Source: Brevibacillus composti
Lineage (GTDB): Bacteria; Bacillota; Bacilli; Brevibacillales; Brevibacillaceae
Reading direction: 5' to 3'
NCBI RefSeq assembly: GCF_016406105.1
Contig: NZ_CP066308.1
Location: 1,709,501-1,773,500 of the forward strand
Length of the DNA stretch: 64,000 bases
Shown: positions 44,519-54,993 of the stretch, in pieces
Numbering within the stretch: position 1 is the stretch's first letter
How the letters are laid out: the number at the start of each line of letters is the position of its first letter
Translations under genes and position numbers: made by a program
The notes under the pieces: model-generated
What the model was told of the DNA's origin: nothing
The model's database searches: none
The model's input: only the letters and a program-made list of their open reading frames with translations

Positions 44519-45754
44519 ATGCTTCCTTTGACAGGCAAGCAGATCGTACTCGGAGTGTCGGGCGGAATTGCCGCCTACAAAGCTGCGGCGTTGACCAGCA
44601 AGCTGACGCAGGCGGGCGCCAGGGTGCACGTGGTGTTGACAGAGAGCGCCGCCAAATTTGTGCAGCCTTTGACGTTCCAGGCGCTATCCCGTGGACCGGT
44701 CTATGCGGATGTCTTTTTCGAGCCCGATCCGCAGGTGATCAGCCATATCGACCTGGCCGACCGTGCGGATCTGGTTTTGATCGCACCCGCGACCGCCAAT
44801 GTGATCGGCAAAATGGCAAATGGCCTCGCCGATGATATGCTGACCACGACGGTCCTGGCCACCAAAGCGCCGGTCATGCTGGCGCCCGCGATGAATGTCA
44901 ATATGTATGGACACCCCGCGGTGGCAGCCAATATGCAAAAACTGGCCAGCTACGGCTACCGCTTCATCGAGCCGGGCGAAGGACTTCTGGCCTGTGGCTG
45001 GGTCGGAAAAGGCAGGCTGGCGGAACCGGAGGAAATCCTGGCTGCCGTCATCCGCTTTTTTGCCGAACAATCTGACAGGAAGCGCGATCTCCAAGGGAAG
45101 ACGGTGCTGGTCACAGCCGGTCCGACGCGGGAGAAAATCGATCCCGTTCGCTATATAACCAACCACGCTTCCGGAAAGATGGGCTATGCCATCGCGGAAG
45201 CGGCACAGCAGCGGGGAGCCAGTGTGGTGCTGATCAGCGGACCTACGAATCTGCCTGTGCCGCCGGGTGTGGAGTGCATCCCGGTCGAGTCTGTGCAGGA
45301 GATGTACGATGCGGTGATGGATGCGTTGCCGAAGAGCGATATCGTGATCAAATCCGCTGCTGTATCCGATTACCGTCCCAAAGAGGTTCATGCCCACAAG
45401 ATGAAAAAAGGGGAGGGGCCGCTGGTGCTTGAATTGGACAAGGCTCCGGACATCCTGAAGGAAGTGGGCAAGCGCAAGGAAAGGCAGTATGTGGTCGGCT
45501 TTGCGGCGGAGACGCAGGAGGTGCTGCAGCATGCAAAAAGCAAGCTGGAGCGGAAAAACCTGGACATGATCGTCGCCAACGACGTCCTTCAGGAAGGTGC
45601 CGGGATGGGCAGCGATACGAATATCGTCACCTTGCTGACGAAGGAAGGAGAGCAGGTAGCGCTGGAGATGCTGAGCAAACGGGAAGTGGCGGACAAGCTG
45701 ATCGACGCCATTTTGCTCAAGCTGGGCGGCCAGGCTCTGCCTGAGCAGCTATGA
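44519..45754 (+). CDS. coaBC: Bifunctional phosphopantothenoylcysteine decarboxylase/synthetase
   Basis: 411-residue coenzyme A biosynthesis enzyme. The CoaC flavin half has GVSGGIAAYKAA, APATANVIGKMANGLADDM, PAMNVNMYGHPA and the active-site cysteine in LLACGWVGKG. The CoaB half starts near residue 190 with VLVTAGPTREKIDPVRYITN, then SGKMGYAIAEAA and KSAAVSDYRP. AAAGGAG supports ATG 44519. The stop overlaps priA. Confidence 0.95.
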   Translation: MLPLTGKQIVLGVSGGIAAYKAAALTSKLTQAGARVHVVLTESAAKFVQPLTFQALSRGPVYADVFFEPDPQVISHIDLADRADLVLIAPATANVIGKMANGLADDMLTTTVLATKAPVMLAPAMNVNMYGHPAVAANMQKLASYGYRFIEPGEGLLACGWVGKGRLAEPEEILAAVIRFFAEQSDRKRDLQGKTVLVTAGPTREKIDPVRYITNHASGKMGYAIAEAAQQRGASVVLISGPTNLPVPPGVECIPVESVQEMYDAVMDALPKSDIVIKSAAVSDYRPKEVHAHKMKKGEGPLVLELDKAPDILKEVGKRKERQYVVGFAAETQEVLQHAKSKLERKNLDMIVANDVLQEGAGMGSDTNIVTLLTKEGEQVALEMLSKREVADKLIDAILLKLGGQALPEQL

Positions 45755-48183
45755 TCGCTCGCGTCATCGTCGATGTGCCGGTCAACCGTACCAATCGGCC
45801 ATTTGATTACCGGGTCCCGGATTGGCTTCTGCCGCTGATCCAGCCGGGCAGCCGGGTCGTCGTCCCGTTCGGCCCGCGCAAGCTGCAGGGGTATGTGATC
45901 GGCTTAGAGGCGCAGCCGGACCCGGAGGCGCTGGGGAAATTGCGGGACATCGACCAGGTGCTCGACGACCAGCCGCCGCTCACCGGCGAGCTGATCCGGC
46001 TCGGTGAGTGGATGTCCCGCCAGTATCTCTGTCCGTGGGTGACCGCCCTGCAGGCCATGATTCCGGCTGTCTTGAAGGGGCGTTCGGAGAAATGGCTGTT
46101 TGCCTCGGCGCGGCTGGAGGAGGGAGCCTGTGGCGCGTTCCCCTTGCTGTGGGAGCTGTACCGCAGGCAGAAGCTGCCCTTGGCAGAGGTGGACAAGCAT
46201 TTTCCAGACGAAGCGATGCTCGTCCCCGGCTGGATCGCCAGCGGCCTCTTGTACACCGGTTACCAGGTGACGGACCGGGCGGTGCGGAAGCAGCAGTCCT
46301 TCGTTCGCAGTCTGTTGAGCGATCAGGAGCTGGCGGAGGCGATCCGCTCCTTGCCGGCTCGGGCTGAGCAGATGCGCCGCGTGCTGGAGGTGCTGGCTGA
46401 TAGGAGCGGCCAGTCGCTGTCGGTCAAAATGCTGCAAGAGGAGCTGGGCATCACGCGCTCGCCGCTGAAAAGCCTGGAGGCGAAAGGCTGGGTCGCGATC
46501 GAGCAGCAGGAGGTGTACCGCGATCCTTACGCGCATCGCCGCTTTGCGAACGCGGCCAAGCCGGATTTTACCCCGCAGCAGGAAGAAGTCCTGCGCGCGA
46601 TCCTTGGCCCGATCGAGCAGGAGGAATACCGTTCCTTTCTCCTTCATGGGGTGACGGGAAGCGGCAAGACGGAGGTCTATCTGGAAGCGATCGAAAAGAC
46701 GCTGGCCAAAGGGCGCGAAGCGATTTTGCTCGTGCCGGAGATATCGCTCACGCCGCAGATGGTGGAGAAGTTCAAGGCCCGCTTCGGCGACGAGGTAGCC
46801 GTGCTGCACAGCGCGCTGTCCCAAGGGGAACGCTATGACGAGTGGCGCAAAATCATCCGCAAAGAGGTAAGCGTCGTCGTCGGAGCGCGCTCGGCCGTCT
46901 TCGCTCCGTTCCAAAATCTCGGCCTGATCGTCATCGACGAGGAGCATGAGAGCTCCTACAAGCAGGAGGAGACGCCGCGCTACCACGCCCGGGAGGTGGC
47001 GATGTGGCGCGCTCGCGAGAACAAGGCGGTCCTCCTCATGGGGAGCGCCACGCCCGCGCTGGAGACCTACGCTTTGGCCGAGCGGGGACGCTACACGCTG
47101 CTTTCCATGCCCGACCGCGTGGGAAATCGTCCGCTGCCTCAAGTGCATGTAGTGGACATGCGCGAAGAGCTGCGCTCCGAAAACCGCTCGATGTTCAGCC
47201 GCCGCTTGCATGAGATGATCGGGGAGCGGCTGGACAGACAGGAACAGATGGTGCTGTTTCTGAATCGCAGGGGCTTTTCCACTTTCGTCATGTGCCGCTC
47301 CTGCGGCTACACCCTTCGCTGCAACCATTGTGACATTTCGCTGACCTACCACCGGACGAATCACACGGCGCGCTGCCACTACTGCGGCTATACGATCAAA
47401 CAGCCCGCCCACTGCCCGGAGTGCCAGAGCGAGCACATCCGCTTTTTTGGGACGGGCACGCAAAAGGTGGAGGAAGAGCTGGCGCGGCTCTATCCGGGCA
47501 TTCGCGTGATTCGCATGGATGTGGACACCACTTCGCGAAAAGGGGCCCATGAAGAGCTGTTGCAGCGATTCCGCACAGGGCAGGGGGATGTCCTCCTCGG
47601 TACGCAAATGATCGCCAAGGGACTTGATTTTCCCCGCGTCACCCTGGTTGGGGTGATCGCCGCGGACACGTCGCTCTTTTTGCCCGATTTTCGCTCCGCG
47701 GAGAAAACCTTCCAACTGCTTACGCAGGTGGGAGGACGGGCGGGCCGCCACGAACTGAAAGGGGATGTGGTGATCCAGACCTACGCGCCGGAGCACTATA
47801 GCATCATGCACGCGACCCGGCATGATTATCCCTCTTTTTACCGCGAGGAGATGCTGCAGCGCAGGCGCACCGGCTACCCGCCGTACTTTAGGCTGGTGCT
47901 GATCACCTTTTCCCACGAAGAGGTGCCGGTCGTCGTCAAAGCGGCCCATCTGGTGGCGGATTACCTGCGGCCCCGGCTGGCGGAGACGACCATCCTGCTC
48001 GGTCCCGTAGCCTCGCCCATCGCTCGCGTGAAGGATAGATTTCGGTTCCAAATCATGTTAAAATATCGGGATGAATCGCGGCTGCAAGACTTGCTCGCGC
48101 AGGCGACAGCCGCTTTTGAAGAATGGAACAAACAGCAGAAGGTACTGATGACGATCGACGTCGATCCGTATGTGCTGCTTTAG
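45751..48183 (+). CDS. priA: Primosomal replication restart helicase PriA
   Basis: 810-residue superfamily 2 helicase. The N-terminal 3'-DNA-binding domain begins VDVPVNRTNRPFDYRVPDWL. Walker A is LLHGVTGSGKTEVYLEA near residue 300, the DEEH box is IVIDEEHESSYKQ, and paired zinc-binding cysteines lie in CRSCGYTLRCNHC and CHYCGYTIKQPAHCPEC near 515-550. It restarts stalled replication forks. The start overlaps coaBC by four bases. Confidence 0.95.
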   Translation: MIARVIVDVPVNRTNRPFDYRVPDWLLPLIQPGSRVVVPFGPRKLQGYVIGLEAQPDPEALGKLRDIDQVLDDQPPLTGELIRLGEWMSRQYLCPWVTALQAMIPAVLKGRSEKWLFASARLEEGACGAFPLLWELYRRQKLPLAEVDKHFPDEAMLVPGWIASGLLYTGYQVTDRAVRKQQSFVRSLLSDQELAEAIRSLPARAEQMRRVLEVLADRSGQSLSVKMLQEELGITRSPLKSLEAKGWVAIEQQEVYRDPYAHRRFANAAKPDFTPQQEEVLRAILGPIEQEEYRSFLLHGVTGSGKTEVYLEAIEKTLAKGREAILLVPEISLTPQMVEKFKARFGDEVAVLHSALSQGERYDEWRKIIRKEVSVVVGARSAVFAPFQNLGLIVIDEEHESSYKQEETPRYHAREVAMWRARENKAVLLMGSATPALETYALAERGRYTLLSMPDRVGNRPLPQVHVVDMREELRSENRSMFSRRLHEMIGERLDRQEQMVLFLNRRGFSTFVMCRSCGYTLRCNHCDISLTYHRTNHTARCHYCGYTIKQPAHCPECQSEHIRFFGTGTQKVEEELARLYPGIRVIRMDVDTTSRKGAHEELLQRFRTGQGDVLLGTQMIAKGLDFPRVTLVGVIAADTSLFLPDFRSAEKTFQLLTQVGGRAGRHELKGDVVIQTYAPEHYSIMHATRHDYPSFYREEMLQRRRTGYPPYFRLVLITFSHEEVPVVVKAAHLVADYLRPRLAETTILLGPVASPIARVKDRFRFQIMLKYRDESRLQDLLAQATAAFEEWNKQQKVLMTIDVDPYVLL

Positions 48184-48199
48184 GGAGGATAAACAACCA

Positions 48200-48676
48200 A
48201 TGGCGATACGCACAATTGTGAAACACCCGGACTCGATTCTGAGAGAAAAAGCAATTCCCGTAACCAAATTCAATGCCAATCTGCACAAGCTGCTCGACGA
48301 TATGGCCGACACCATGTACGACGCGGACGGCGTGGGCCTGGCGGCGCCGCAGGTAGGCATTTCCAAGCGCGTCATCGTGATGGACTGCGGCGAAGGACTG
48401 ATCGAGATGGTGAATCCGGAGATCATCGCGCACGAGGGCGAGCAGTTTGACTACCCGGAGGGCTGCCTCAGCATCCCCGGCCTGCGCGGAGATGTCCGCC
48501 GCCACAAGTGGATCAAGCTGCGCGGCCAGGACCGCCACGGCAATGTGTTTGAGATGGAGGCGGACGATCTGCTCTCCCGCTGCGCCCAGCATGAGATCGA
48601 CCATCTGAATGGCGTGCTCTTCATCGACGTGGCCGATCGGGTCTATCCGGTCAATCCCGATGAGGAAGGGGAATAA
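48200..48676 (+). CDS. def: Peptide deformylase
   Basis: 158-residue metalloenzyme that removes the formyl group from nascent proteins. All three motifs are intact: [18 protein letters not shown] with the metal cysteine, and [12 protein letters not shown] with the two metal histidines. AGGGAGGAT precedes the ATG. It neighbours fmt, its functional counterpart. Confidence 0.96.
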   Translation: MAIRTIVKHPDSILREKAIPVTKFNANLHKLLDDMADTMYDADGVGLAAPQVGISKRVIVMDCGEGLIEMVNPEIIAHEGEQFDYPEGCLSIPGLRGDVRRHKWIKLRGQDRHGNVFEMEADDLLSRCAQHEIDHLNGVLFIDVADRVYPVNPDEEGE

Positions 48677-48681
48677 GCCCA

Positions 48682-49632
48682 TTGAAGGATGTGCGCATAC
48701 TTTTCATGGGGACACCTGACTTTGCCGTGCCCTGCCTGGAAGCCCTGGTTCGCGAGGGCTATCAGGTCGTCGCGGCGGTGACGCAGCCGGATCGGCCCGT
48801 GGGCCGCAAACAGGTGCTGACTCCGCCGCCGGTGAAGGAAGCGGCCCAAAGACATGGCATACCCGTACTGCAGCCGGAAAGAATCAAGACGGCCGAGGCG
48901 CTGGAGGAAGTCCTCGCCCTGCGCCCGGATTTGATCGTCACTGCAGCCTACGGCCAGATTTTGCCCAAGCAGCTGTTGGATGCGCCCCGCTTTGGCTGCA
49001 TCAATGTGCATGCCTCACTGCTTCCGAAGTACCGCGGCGGCGCGCCGATTCATAAAGCGATTATCGAAGGGGAAACGGAATCGGGTGTGACCATCATGTA
49101 CATGGTGGAGGCGCTCGACGCCGGAGATATGCTGTCCAAGACGGTCGTTCCAATCGAGGAGCGGGACACCGCCGGCAGCTTGTTTGAAAAACTTTCGGCC
49201 GCAGGTGCCAAACTACTGGTAGACACCCTGCCGGGACTCTTGGCCGGGGAGATCACCCCGGAGCCGCAGGATCACGACCGCGCCACGTTTGCGCCCACAA
49301 TCAAGCGGGCAGAAGAACAAATCGACTGGTCGAAAACAGCCGAGCAGGTATACAACCAGGTCAGGGGGCTTCACCCGTGGCCTGTCGCATTTACGAGTTA
49401 TGCAGGCAAAATATGGAAAGTATGGTGGGTGGAAAAGCATGGAGCTGCCCATGCGGACGCAGCTCCCGGCACCATCATCGCTCTCGAACCGGACGGGCTG
49501 GTCATCGCTTGCGGCAGCGGCTCGGTCAAGCTCACGGAATTGCAGCCGGAGGGCAAAAAACGGATGAGCGCGTTTGATTTTTTGCGCGGAGCCGGAAGCA
49601 GCATCGAAATCGGCACAAAGGTAGGAGAATGA
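48682..49632 (+). CDS. fmt: Methionyl-tRNA formyltransferase
   Basis: 316-residue enzyme that formylates initiator Met-tRNA. It has [19 protein letters not shown] at the N-terminus and the folate/catalytic segment [21 protein letters not shown] with the catalytic Asn and His, followed by the C-terminal OB-like tRNA domain. The start is TTG, five bases after def, with GGGGAA upstream. Coupled to def and rsmB. Confidence 0.95.
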   Translation: MKDVRILFMGTPDFAVPCLEALVREGYQVVAAVTQPDRPVGRKQVLTPPPVKEAAQRHGIPVLQPERIKTAEALEEVLALRPDLIVTAAYGQILPKQLLDAPRFGCINVHASLLPKYRGGAPIHKAIIEGETESGVTIMYMVEALDAGDMLSKTVVPIEERDTAGSLFEKLSAAGAKLLVDTLPGLLAGEITPEPQDHDRATFAPTIKRAEEQIDWSKTAEQVYNQVRGLHPWPVAFTSYAGKIWKVWWVEKHGAAHADAAPGTIIALEPDGLVIACGSGSVKLTELQPEGKKRMSAFDFLRGAGSSIEIGTKVGE

Positions 49633-49635
49633 TCT

Positions 49636-50982
49636 GTGGCAAAAAAAGGTGCGCGTGACATCGCTCTCGATGTCCTGAACCGGGTAGAAGAGCATCAGTC
49701 TTACAGCAATCTGGAACTGCGCCACGTGCTCGACCGGGAAGAGCTGCGCGCGGCGGATGCGGGACTGGTGACCGAACTGGTCTACGGCACGATCCAGCGC
49801 CGACTGACGCTGGATACGGCGCTGGCCCGATTTATCCAAGGAAAAAAGGTGCAGACCTGGGTGAAAAACCTGCTGCGGCTCAGCCTGTACCAGATTCGCT
49901 ATCTCGACCGGATTCCGGACCGCGCCGTCGTGCATGAGGCGGTGGAAATCGCCAAGCGGAGAGGACATCAGGGCATATCCGCGATGGTCAACGGCGTCCT
50001 ACGCAACGTCCTGCGCCAGCCCGACCTCTGGGACCAGCTCGCCGTAGGAGACCCGATCAAGCAGCTGTCTATCGCGGAATCCCATCCGGAATGGCTCGTG
50101 CGGAGGTGGGCCGGGCAGTACGGCCTGGAGCAGACGCGGCTGATTCTCGAAAGCAATAACCGCCAGCCGCGGACTTCGGTGCGGGTAAACAGGCTGAAGC
50201 TGAGCCGCGAGGAGCTGCTCGCCAAGCTGGCTGAACAGTTTCCCTCCGTCGCCCCGTCCGCAGTCAGCCCCGACGGCCTCCTGCTGGACGGCGGCCATGC
50301 CGCGGGCACGGAGTGGTTCCGCCAAGGCTATTTTTCGATCCAGGACGAAAGTTCGATGCTGGTCGCCCCGGCTCTCGCGGTGGAGCCCGGCATGAAGGTG
50401 CTCGACGCCTGCGCGGCGCCAGGAGGGAAGACGACCCATATCGCGGAGCTGATGCAGGATCGCGGGAAGCTGATCGCCAGCGACGTGCATCCCCACAAGC
50501 GGGATCTGATCGCGCAAAATGCAAGGCGTCTGGGGCTGACGGTCGTCGAGCCGATCGTCTCCGATGCGCTTCATCTCGGGGAGAAGGGGCTGGGCAGCTT
50601 CGACCGGATTCTCTTGGATGCGCCCTGCACCGGATTTGGCGTGATTCGCAGAAAGCCCGATCTGAAGTGGAACAAAACACCGGAGGACGTCAACGCGATT
50701 GCACAGCTGCAGTACCGCTTGCTGGAACATGTAGCGGAGCTGTTGATGCCCGGAGGCTTGCTCGTCTACAGCACTTGCACGATCGAGCCAAAGGAGAACG
50801 AGGACATCGTCCGGCGCTTCGTGGCGGAACATCCTGAATTCGAACTGGACCTGGCGCTTATCGATGATCTGCCTGATGCAGTCTCCGAAAAAGCAGTGAC
50901 GGGCGAAGGATTCGTTCAGCTTTTGCCGCATCACTTTGAGAGCGACGGTTTTTTCATCGCCAGATTGAAACGAAAAAATTGA
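49636..50982 (+). CDS. rsmB: 16S rRNA m5C967 methyltransferase RsmB
   Basis: 448 residues. The N-terminal NusB-like RNA-binding domain (1-140) is followed by a SAM methyltransferase domain: DACAAPGGKTTHIAELM, the catalytic-loop DAPCTGFGVIRRKPDLKW and the second cysteine motif YSTCTIEPKENED. The start is GTG with GTAGGAG upstream. Last gene of the long core operon before a fresh promoter. Confidence 0.95.
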   Translation: MAKKGARDIALDVLNRVEEHQSYSNLELRHVLDREELRAADAGLVTELVYGTIQRRLTLDTALARFIQGKKVQTWVKNLLRLSLYQIRYLDRIPDRAVVHEAVEIAKRRGHQGISAMVNGVLRNVLRQPDLWDQLAVGDPIKQLSIAESHPEWLVRRWAGQYGLEQTRLILESNNRQPRTSVRVNRLKLSREELLAKLAEQFPSVAPSAVSPDGLLLDGGHAAGTEWFRQGYFSIQDESSMLVAPALAVEPGMKVLDACAAPGGKTTHIAELMQDRGKLIASDVHPHKRDLIAQNARRLGLTVVEPIVSDALHLGEKGLGSFDRILLDAPCTGFGVIRRKPDLKWNKTPEDVNAIAQLQYRLLEHVAELLMPGGLLVYSTCTIEPKENEDIVRRFVAEHPEFELDLALIDDLPDAVSEKAVTGEGFVQLLPHHFESDGFFIARLKRKN

Positions 50983-51101
50983 GGTCAAAGGGGGTGGCAT
51001 ACCGTTTTCCGGATAGGCCGCTCCCTTGCCGTTTGTACTTGGGCAGAATGGTTTACACTAGGAGGAGCGAAGCATTTTCCGCTGTTTTGCCCATTATCTG
51101 T

Positions 51102-51130
51102 TTGAAGCTGTAGACATTGCAGGGTACAAT
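51102..51130 (+). promoter_or_regulatory. Promoter upstream of rlmN
   Basis: TTGAAG, a 17-base spacer and TACAAT lie in the 201-base gap between rsmB and rlmN. Confidence 0.65.
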
Positions 51131-51183
51131 GATAAAATGATGATTTGCAGGAAGCCAATTACTTGAGGATGTGAATATGTAGA

Positions 51184-52254
51184 ATGCCGGTAACTTCCTA
51201 TACGAGCGAAAAACCGCTCATTTACAGCCTGACCCTCGGCGAGATGAAAGACTGGCTCACCGAGCATGGAGACAAGGCGTTCCGCGCCCAGCAGATTTTC
51301 GACTGGCTGTACGTCAAGCGGGTGCGTACCTTTGATGAGATGACCAATTTGTCCAAAGACCTTCGCCAGAAGCTGCAGGAGACCTTCCGCATCGAGGCGA
51401 TGAAGGAAATTACCCATCAGACCTCGTCGGACGGGACCATCAAGTTTCTCTTCCAATTGGTCGACGGCCATGCGATCGAGACCGTGATCATGCGTCACAG
51501 CTACGGCAACAGCATCTGTGTAACGACGCAGGTCGGATGCCGGATCGGCTGTACGTTCTGCGCTTCTACGCTGGGCGGACTGAAGCGGAATCTGGATGCG
51601 GGCGAGATCGTCGCACAAGTCCTGATGGCCCAGCGGAAGCTGGATGAAGAGGAAGAACGCGCGAGCCACGTCGTGGTCATGGGAATTGGCGAGCCGTTTG
51701 AGAACTTCGAAAACCTGATGGCCTTTTTGGAGATTATCAACGACAACCGTGGCCTGAACATCGGCGCGCGCCATATCACCGTCTCTACCAGCGGCATCGT
51801 GCCGAAAATTTACGAGTTTGCCGATCGCGGCGGACAGGTGAACCTGGCGATCTCGCTGCACGCGCCAAACACCGAGCTGCGTACCCAGCTGATGCCGATC
51901 AACCGTGGCTTCCCGCTGGATAAGCTGCTGGAGGCATGCCGCTATTACATCGCCAAGACGAGACGCCGGATCAGCTTTGAGTACGGCTTGTTCGGGGGCA
52001 AAAACGACCAGCCCGAGCATGCGGAGGAGCTGGCCGATCTGATTGGCGACATGCTTTGCCACGTCAATCTGATCCCGGTCAACTACGTGCCGGAGCGGGA
52101 TTACGTGCGGACGCCGCGCAATGATATTTTCCGCTTCAAGAATATCCTCGAAGAACGGGGAATCAATGTAACCATACGGCGAGAGCAGGGCAGCGACATC
52201 GCCGCCGCATGCGGACAATTGAGAGCCCAATACGCCAAAGAAACCGTGGGGTGA
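51184..52254 (+). CDS. rlmN: Dual-specificity 23S rRNA/tRNA A2503/A37 C2-methyltransferase RlmN
   Basis: 356-residue radical SAM enzyme. The CX3CX2C cluster motif is [10 protein letters not shown] near residue 120, followed by [15 protein letters not shown] and [16 protein letters not shown], with the C-terminal mechanistic cysteine in the [12 protein letters not shown] segment. RlmN methylates adenosine in 23S rRNA and some tRNAs. Same place as B. subtilis yloN. Confidence 0.94.
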   Translation: MPVTSYTSEKPLIYSLTLGEMKDWLTEHGDKAFRAQQIFDWLYVKRVRTFDEMTNLSKDLRQKLQETFRIEAMKEITHQTSSDGTIKFLFQLVDGHAIETVIMRHSYGNSICVTTQVGCRIGCTFCASTLGGLKRNLDAGEIVAQVLMAQRKLDEEEERASHVVVMGIGEPFENFENLMAFLEIINDNRGLNIGARHITVSTSGIVPKIYEFADRGGQVNLAISLHAPNTELRTQLMPINRGFPLDKLLEACRYYIAKTRRRISFEYGLFGGKNDQPEHAEELADLIGDMLCHVNLIPVNYVPERDYVRTPRNDIFRFKNILEERGINVTIRREQGSDIAAACGQLRAQYAKETVG

Positions 52255-52258
52255 TACC

Positions 52259-53020
52259 ATGGAAATCGCAATGAAATCTCACGTCGGCTGTGTCCGTCAA
52301 GTCAATGAGGACTACTACGCGTGTATCGTCGATGTGAGCGGCCGGGTGCTGGCTGTCGTTGCAGATGGAATGGGCGGGCATCAGGCTGGCGATGTCGCCA
52401 GCCGCCTTGCCGTTGAGCGAATAGTAAAAGAACTGCGTCATCTGGAACCTGACCTGGAAGAGGAAGACGCCAAGGAACAATTGATGCATGCGATCCTCAT
52501 GGCCAATGAAGAGGTCTACCAGTACGCCCAGGAGCATCCCGAGTGCAGCGGCATGGGCACGACCGTCGTCGCCGCGCTGCTGGGACCGGACGGCGGGGTG
52601 ACCGCCCACATCGGCGACAGCCGCCTGTATCATTTTCAAAATGAAGAATTGGTGCAAAGAACAGAAGACCACACCCTTGTGCATGAGCTCTTGAAAAGCG
52701 GCCAGATTACCGCGCAGGAAGCATCTGTCCATCCACAGCGGAATGTCATTATGCGGGCGCTGGGCACGGAGCCGGACGTCCGCATCGACCTCGGCTATTT
52801 CGATTGGACGCCAGGCGATGTCGTTCTGCTGTGCACGGACGGACTGACGAATAAAGTGCAGGTGGGCACCTTGGTGGACTGGCTGAAAAAGCCGCTGTCC
52901 CTGCAGGCGCAGGTAGAGGGCCTGGTCCATCAGGCATTGGAATCCGGCGGCGAGGACAATATCACGCTAGTGGCCGTTCGCAATCAGCGAAAAGTTGACA
53001 CCGTTCAGAAAGAGGGGTGA
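52259..53020 (+). CDS. prpC: PP2C-type serine/threonine phosphatase
   Basis: 253-residue manganese phosphatase. Metal motifs: QVNEDYYACIVD, VADGMGGHQAGDVASR, TAHIGDSRLYHF, CTDGLTNKV and GGEDNITLV. It reverses phosphorylation by the adjacent kinase PrkC. Four bases separate it from rlmN and six from prkC. Confidence 0.95.
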   Translation: MEIAMKSHVGCVRQVNEDYYACIVDVSGRVLAVVADGMGGHQAGDVASRLAVERIVKELRHLEPDLEEEDAKEQLMHAILMANEEVYQYAQEHPECSGMGTTVVAALLGPDGGVTAHIGDSRLYHFQNEELVQRTEDHTLVHELLKSGQITAQEASVHPQRNVIMRALGTEPDVRIDLGYFDWTPGDVVLLCTDGLTNKVQVGTLVDWLKKPLSLQAQVEGLVHQALESGGEDNITLVAVRNQRKVDTVQKEG

Positions 53021-53025
53021 GAGAG

Positions 53026-54975
53026 ATGGAAGGTCAACGACTGGGGGGACGCTACCAACTGGAAGCTCGCGTTGGTGGCGGCGGCATGGCGATTGTATAC
53101 AGGGCCAAGGATTTGGTGCTCAATCGTCCGGTGGCGGTAAAAGTTCTCCGCTCGCAATTCGGGACGGACGAAGACTTCGTCACCCGATTCCGGCGCGAAG
53201 CTCAGGCGGTGGCAAGCCTGTCTCATCCCAATGTAGTCGGTGTGTACGACGTGGGACAGGACGGCGATACCCATTACATGGTGATGGAATACGTCGAAGG
53301 CTATACCCTCAAGGAACTGATCACTCGCAATGGAGCCCTCCCTGTAGAGGATGCGGTTGAGATTGCCGCCGAGATATGCGACGCACTGGAGCATGCTCAC
53401 GCCAATCAGATTATTCACCGCGATATAAAACCGCATAATATTCTGATCGGGAAAAACGGCCGGATCAAGGTAACCGACTTCGGGATCGCCCGGGCCGTCA
53501 CATCGACCACGATCACGCATACCAATTCGGTGCTCGGCTCCGTCCACTACTTCTCTCCGGAGCAGGCGCGGGGCGGAATTACCGCGGAAAAGTCGGACAT
53601 CTATTCGCTCGGCATCGTGCTCTATGAGATGGTGACGGGACAATTGCCCTTTTCCGGCGAATCACCGATCTCCGTCGCGCTGAAGCACTTGCAGGAGCCT
53701 TTGCCGGAGCCGCGTCAGGTTAATCCGGCGATTCCGCAAAGCGTAGAAAACGTCATCCTGAAGGCATTGGTGAAAGACCCGTCTTACCGTTACGCTTCGG
53801 CGAGGGAGATGCTGGAGGATTTGGAGACGTGCCTGCTGCCCGAGAGATTGGACGAAGATAAGTTTGAAATTCCGGTCGATGAAGAGGCCACACGGACGTA
53901 TCCCGTGATCACCCCGGAGATGCTGGAGAGTCATGGCAGAACCGGCACGCCTCCCCGCAAGGAGGCGGAGACAAAGAAAAAGCGCCCCTGGTGGATGAAA
54001 ACGGCTCTCTGGACGGGCGCGATCGGACTGTTTTTTGTACTGGCCTTTCTCGGGTTTAACCTCATCATGGAGCTGTTCCCTTCCGTGCCGGAGGTGCAGG
54101 TGCCTCACGTAGAGGGCACGAGCGTCACACTGGCGGAACAGAGAATACGCGAGAAAAAGCTGGTGCCGAAAATTGTCGAGCAGCCCCACGACGAGATCGA
54201 GAAGGGCATCGTCATCAGTCAGGATCCGGCGCCGCCGATGAGGTTAAAGGAAAATGCGGTCGTCACCCTGTACGTCAGCAGCGGGCAGGAAGCGATCAGC
54301 ATGCCCAACCTGGTCACCATGGTGCGCACGGTGGCGGAAAACGAGCTGAAGGCAAAAGGATTTACGGTCACCGACAGCACATTCGTAGAAAAAGAGTCGG
54401 ATGAAGTACCGGAGGGGCAGGTCATCAATCAGTTTCCGCCCGCCGGCCAGCAGGTGGTGCCGGGGCAGACAGAGGTCCGGGTCGAGATCAGCAAAGGGCG
54501 GGGATTGGTGAAAATGCCGGATCTGCGCAACAAGACGCTGGAGCAAGCGCGGATCGACCTGTTCAAACTGGGCCTGTTGGTGGATGAGGCAGCCATCCGA
54601 TACGAACCATCGTATGTGACGGAAAAGCCCAACATCGTCTTGCATTCCCATCCCCATGACCCTGGCATGATGGTGGAGAAAGGCACAGCGATCCAGCTCA
54701 CCGTAAGCAACGGGCAATTCCCGGCGGATGCCAAAATCGTCAGCCACCCCATCTATGTAGAGATCCTCGAGGGAGAAAGCCAGGTGCCGATCAAAATCGT
54801 GGTCAGTGACGCGAGGGGAAACAATCTGGTGGTCCTCGACGAGCGGATCGATGAAAGCAGGCAATTTGATGTTCCGGTCGTCCTGTCTCCGCAAAAGAAC
54901 GCCACGATCAAGGTGTTCCGGAGCGATATCGAAGCCTCGCAAGTGCAAATCAATTATGACAGTGTTCAGTACTAA
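53026..54975 (+). CDS. prkC: PASTA-domain serine/threonine kinase PrkC
   Basis: 649-residue membrane kinase that senses muropeptides and promotes spore germination. The kinase domain (10-270) has GGGGMAIVYRA, VAVKVL, IHRDIKPHNIL, TDFGIAR and the activation-loop THTNSVLGSVHYFSPEQARG. A single transmembrane helix lies near 325-347. Three extracellular PASTA repeats follow, then a C-terminal beta domain. ATG 53026 is preceded by AGAGGGGTG. Partner of PrpC. Confidence 0.95.
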   Translation: MEGQRLGGRYQLEARVGGGGMAIVYRAKDLVLNRPVAVKVLRSQFGTDEDFVTRFRREAQAVASLSHPNVVGVYDVGQDGDTHYMVMEYVEGYTLKELITRNGALPVEDAVEIAAEICDALEHAHANQIIHRDIKPHNILIGKNGRIKVTDFGIARAVTSTTITHTNSVLGSVHYFSPEQARGGITAEKSDIYSLGIVLYEMVTGQLPFSGESPISVALKHLQEPLPEPRQVNPAIPQSVENVILKALVKDPSYRYASAREMLEDLETCLLPERLDEDKFEIPVDEEATRTYPVITPEMLESHGRTGTPPRKEAETKKKRPWWMKTALWTGAIGLFFVLAFLGFNLIMELFPSVPEVQVPHVEGTSVTLAEQRIREKKLVPKIVEQPHDEIEKGIVISQDPAPPMRLKENAVVTLYVSSGQEAISMPNLVTMVRTVAENELKAKGFTVTDSTFVEKESDEVPEGQVINQFPPAGQQVVPGQTEVRVEISKGRGLVKMPDLRNKTLEQARIDLFKLGLLVDEAAIRYEPSYVTEKPNIVLHSHPHDPGMMVEKGTAIQLTVSNGQFPADAKIVSHPIYVEILEGESQVPIKIVVSDARGNNLVVLDERIDESRQFDVPVVLSPQKNATIKVFRSDIEASQVQINYDSVQY

Positions 54976-54993
54976 GCTGTTGGAGGGACATGA

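Noticed and set aside
45904-48051. Very long open frame antisense to priA (about 715 codons)
   Set aside because: It mirrors the codon periodicity of priA, is Arg/His/Leu-rich with no recognisable domain, and lacks a ribosome site. It is a shadow frame in GC-rich DNA.
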